NCBI RefSeq assembly: GCF_028686475.1
Contig: NZ_JAQUCA010000003.1
Location: forward strand, 164,369-228,368
Direction: 5' to 3'
DNA length: 64,000 nt
DNA from: Giesbergeria sp.
GTDB taxonomy: Bacteria; Pseudomonadota; Gammaproteobacteria; Burkholderiales; Burkholderiaceae_C
Under the pieces are notes generated by a model. The model was not told the origin of the DNA. It made no database searches and saw nothing but the letters and a program-made list of their open reading frames with translations. Shown piece after piece: positions 63,882 through 64,000 of the stretch. How positions within the stretch are numbered: the stretch's first letter is position 1; the number at the start of each line of letters is the position of its first letter. A program made the translations under genes and the position numbers.

Positions 63882-64000
63882 GGTAAAATTACCAATGATT
63901 AATTATTTTAAGAAATTTAATGATTGAAGAAAAAATTGTTTATCTCTGTCGTTCATGCAAAAGTGACAATCTTGTAAAAAATGGTCACTCCATGAGTGGA
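63882..64000 (+). mobile_element. Left end of an IS1-family-like insertion sequence (partial)
   Basis: Base composition drops abruptly to A/T-rich right after pelE. The segment opens GGTAAAATTACCAATGATTA, starting GGT like IS1-type ends, and a small Cys-motif reading frame begins 38 bases inside. The right end lies beyond the window, so inverted repeats and target duplication cannot be checked. Confidence 0.58.
63920..64000 (+). CDS. InsA-like zinc-finger protein of an IS1-type element (partial)
   Basis: The first 27 codons, MIEEKIVYLCRSCKSDNLVK followed by NGHSMSG, are visible. CxxC (Cys10, Cys13) followed by a basic NG segment matches the N-terminal zinc finger of IS1-family InsA, which binds the element's ends and is fused to InsB by frameshift to make transposase. 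Codon use is A/T-rich, unlike the host genes. Other zinc-ribbon transposases share a similar start. Confidence 0.6.
   Translation, partial: MIEEKIVYLCRSCKSDNLVKNGHSMSG

Noticed and set aside
1..64000. CRISPR arrays, rRNA genes or prophage modules
   Set aside because: I looked for regularly spaced repeats, rRNA signatures and phage structural genes and found none.

Overview
The window looks like a chromosomal segment of a betaproteobacterium in the order Burkholderiales, probably Comamonadaceae or a close relative. The basis is protein recognition and gene order: a FimV-like protein, trxA-rho-rpmE2, a pst-pho cluster beside ppx/sixA/ppk1, petABC-sspA-sspB-tRNA-Thr, and hisFIE followed by a HIT protein and tatABC. 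Base composition is moderately GC-rich and fairly even, except for the A/T-rich last ~120 bases. No database search was possible, so all names rest on motifs and family knowledge.

Layout. 1-5.0 kb: the end of a cobyric acid synthase gene, a FimV-like envelope protein and a HI0933/YhiN-type flavoprotein, all on the minus strand. 5.2-9.2 kb: trxA, rho, rpmE2 and an ArnT-like membrane glycosyltransferase on the plus strand. 9.2-20.3 kb: a phosphate block, pstS-pstC-pstA-pstB-phoU-phoB-phoR (minus), with ppx divergent from pstS across Pho-box-like repeats, then ppk1-sixA. 20.5-25.1 kb: two consecutive GGDEF-EAL cyclic-di-GMP enzymes. 25.2-27.0 kb: a small coiled-coil protein, glmM and tRNA-Lys(CUU).

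27.2-35.8 kb: the least explained part, five co-directional genes forming an apparent operon. They encode a HerA/FtsK-like ATPase with a Ser/Thr/Gly linker, a small protein with a long Ala/Ser/Gly-rich hydrophobic N-terminus, two coiled-coil proteins of unknown function, and a large Hsp70/actin-fold ATPase with an extra N-terminal region. I do not recognise this combination as a named system; it is the best candidate here for an undescribed one.

35.9-53.9 kb: a beta-hydroxyacid dehydrogenase, a UvrD-type helicase, a HigBA toxin-antitoxin pair with a visible operator, tRNA-Thr(UGU), sspB-sspA, the cytochrome bc1 genes, mscL, pdxA, a Nif3-like protein, an HtrA-type protease, tatABC, a HIT protein, a patatin-like lipase, a small membrane protein, hisE-hisI-hisF and a galE-type epimerase. 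54.0-63.9 kb: pelABCDE, the front of a Pel exopolysaccharide operon. Its expected partners pelF and pelG are not in the window, because an A/T-rich element that looks like the left end of an IS1-family insertion sequence starts two bases after the pelE stop.

How the parts may connect: the two GGDEF-EAL proteins could set cyclic-di-GMP levels that PelD senses through its RxxD site. The galE product has Cys at the position of the substrate gate (Tyr299 in E. coli GalE), so it may supply UDP-GalNAc for Pel. The pst/pho/ppx/ppk block couples phosphate uptake to polyphosphate turnover.
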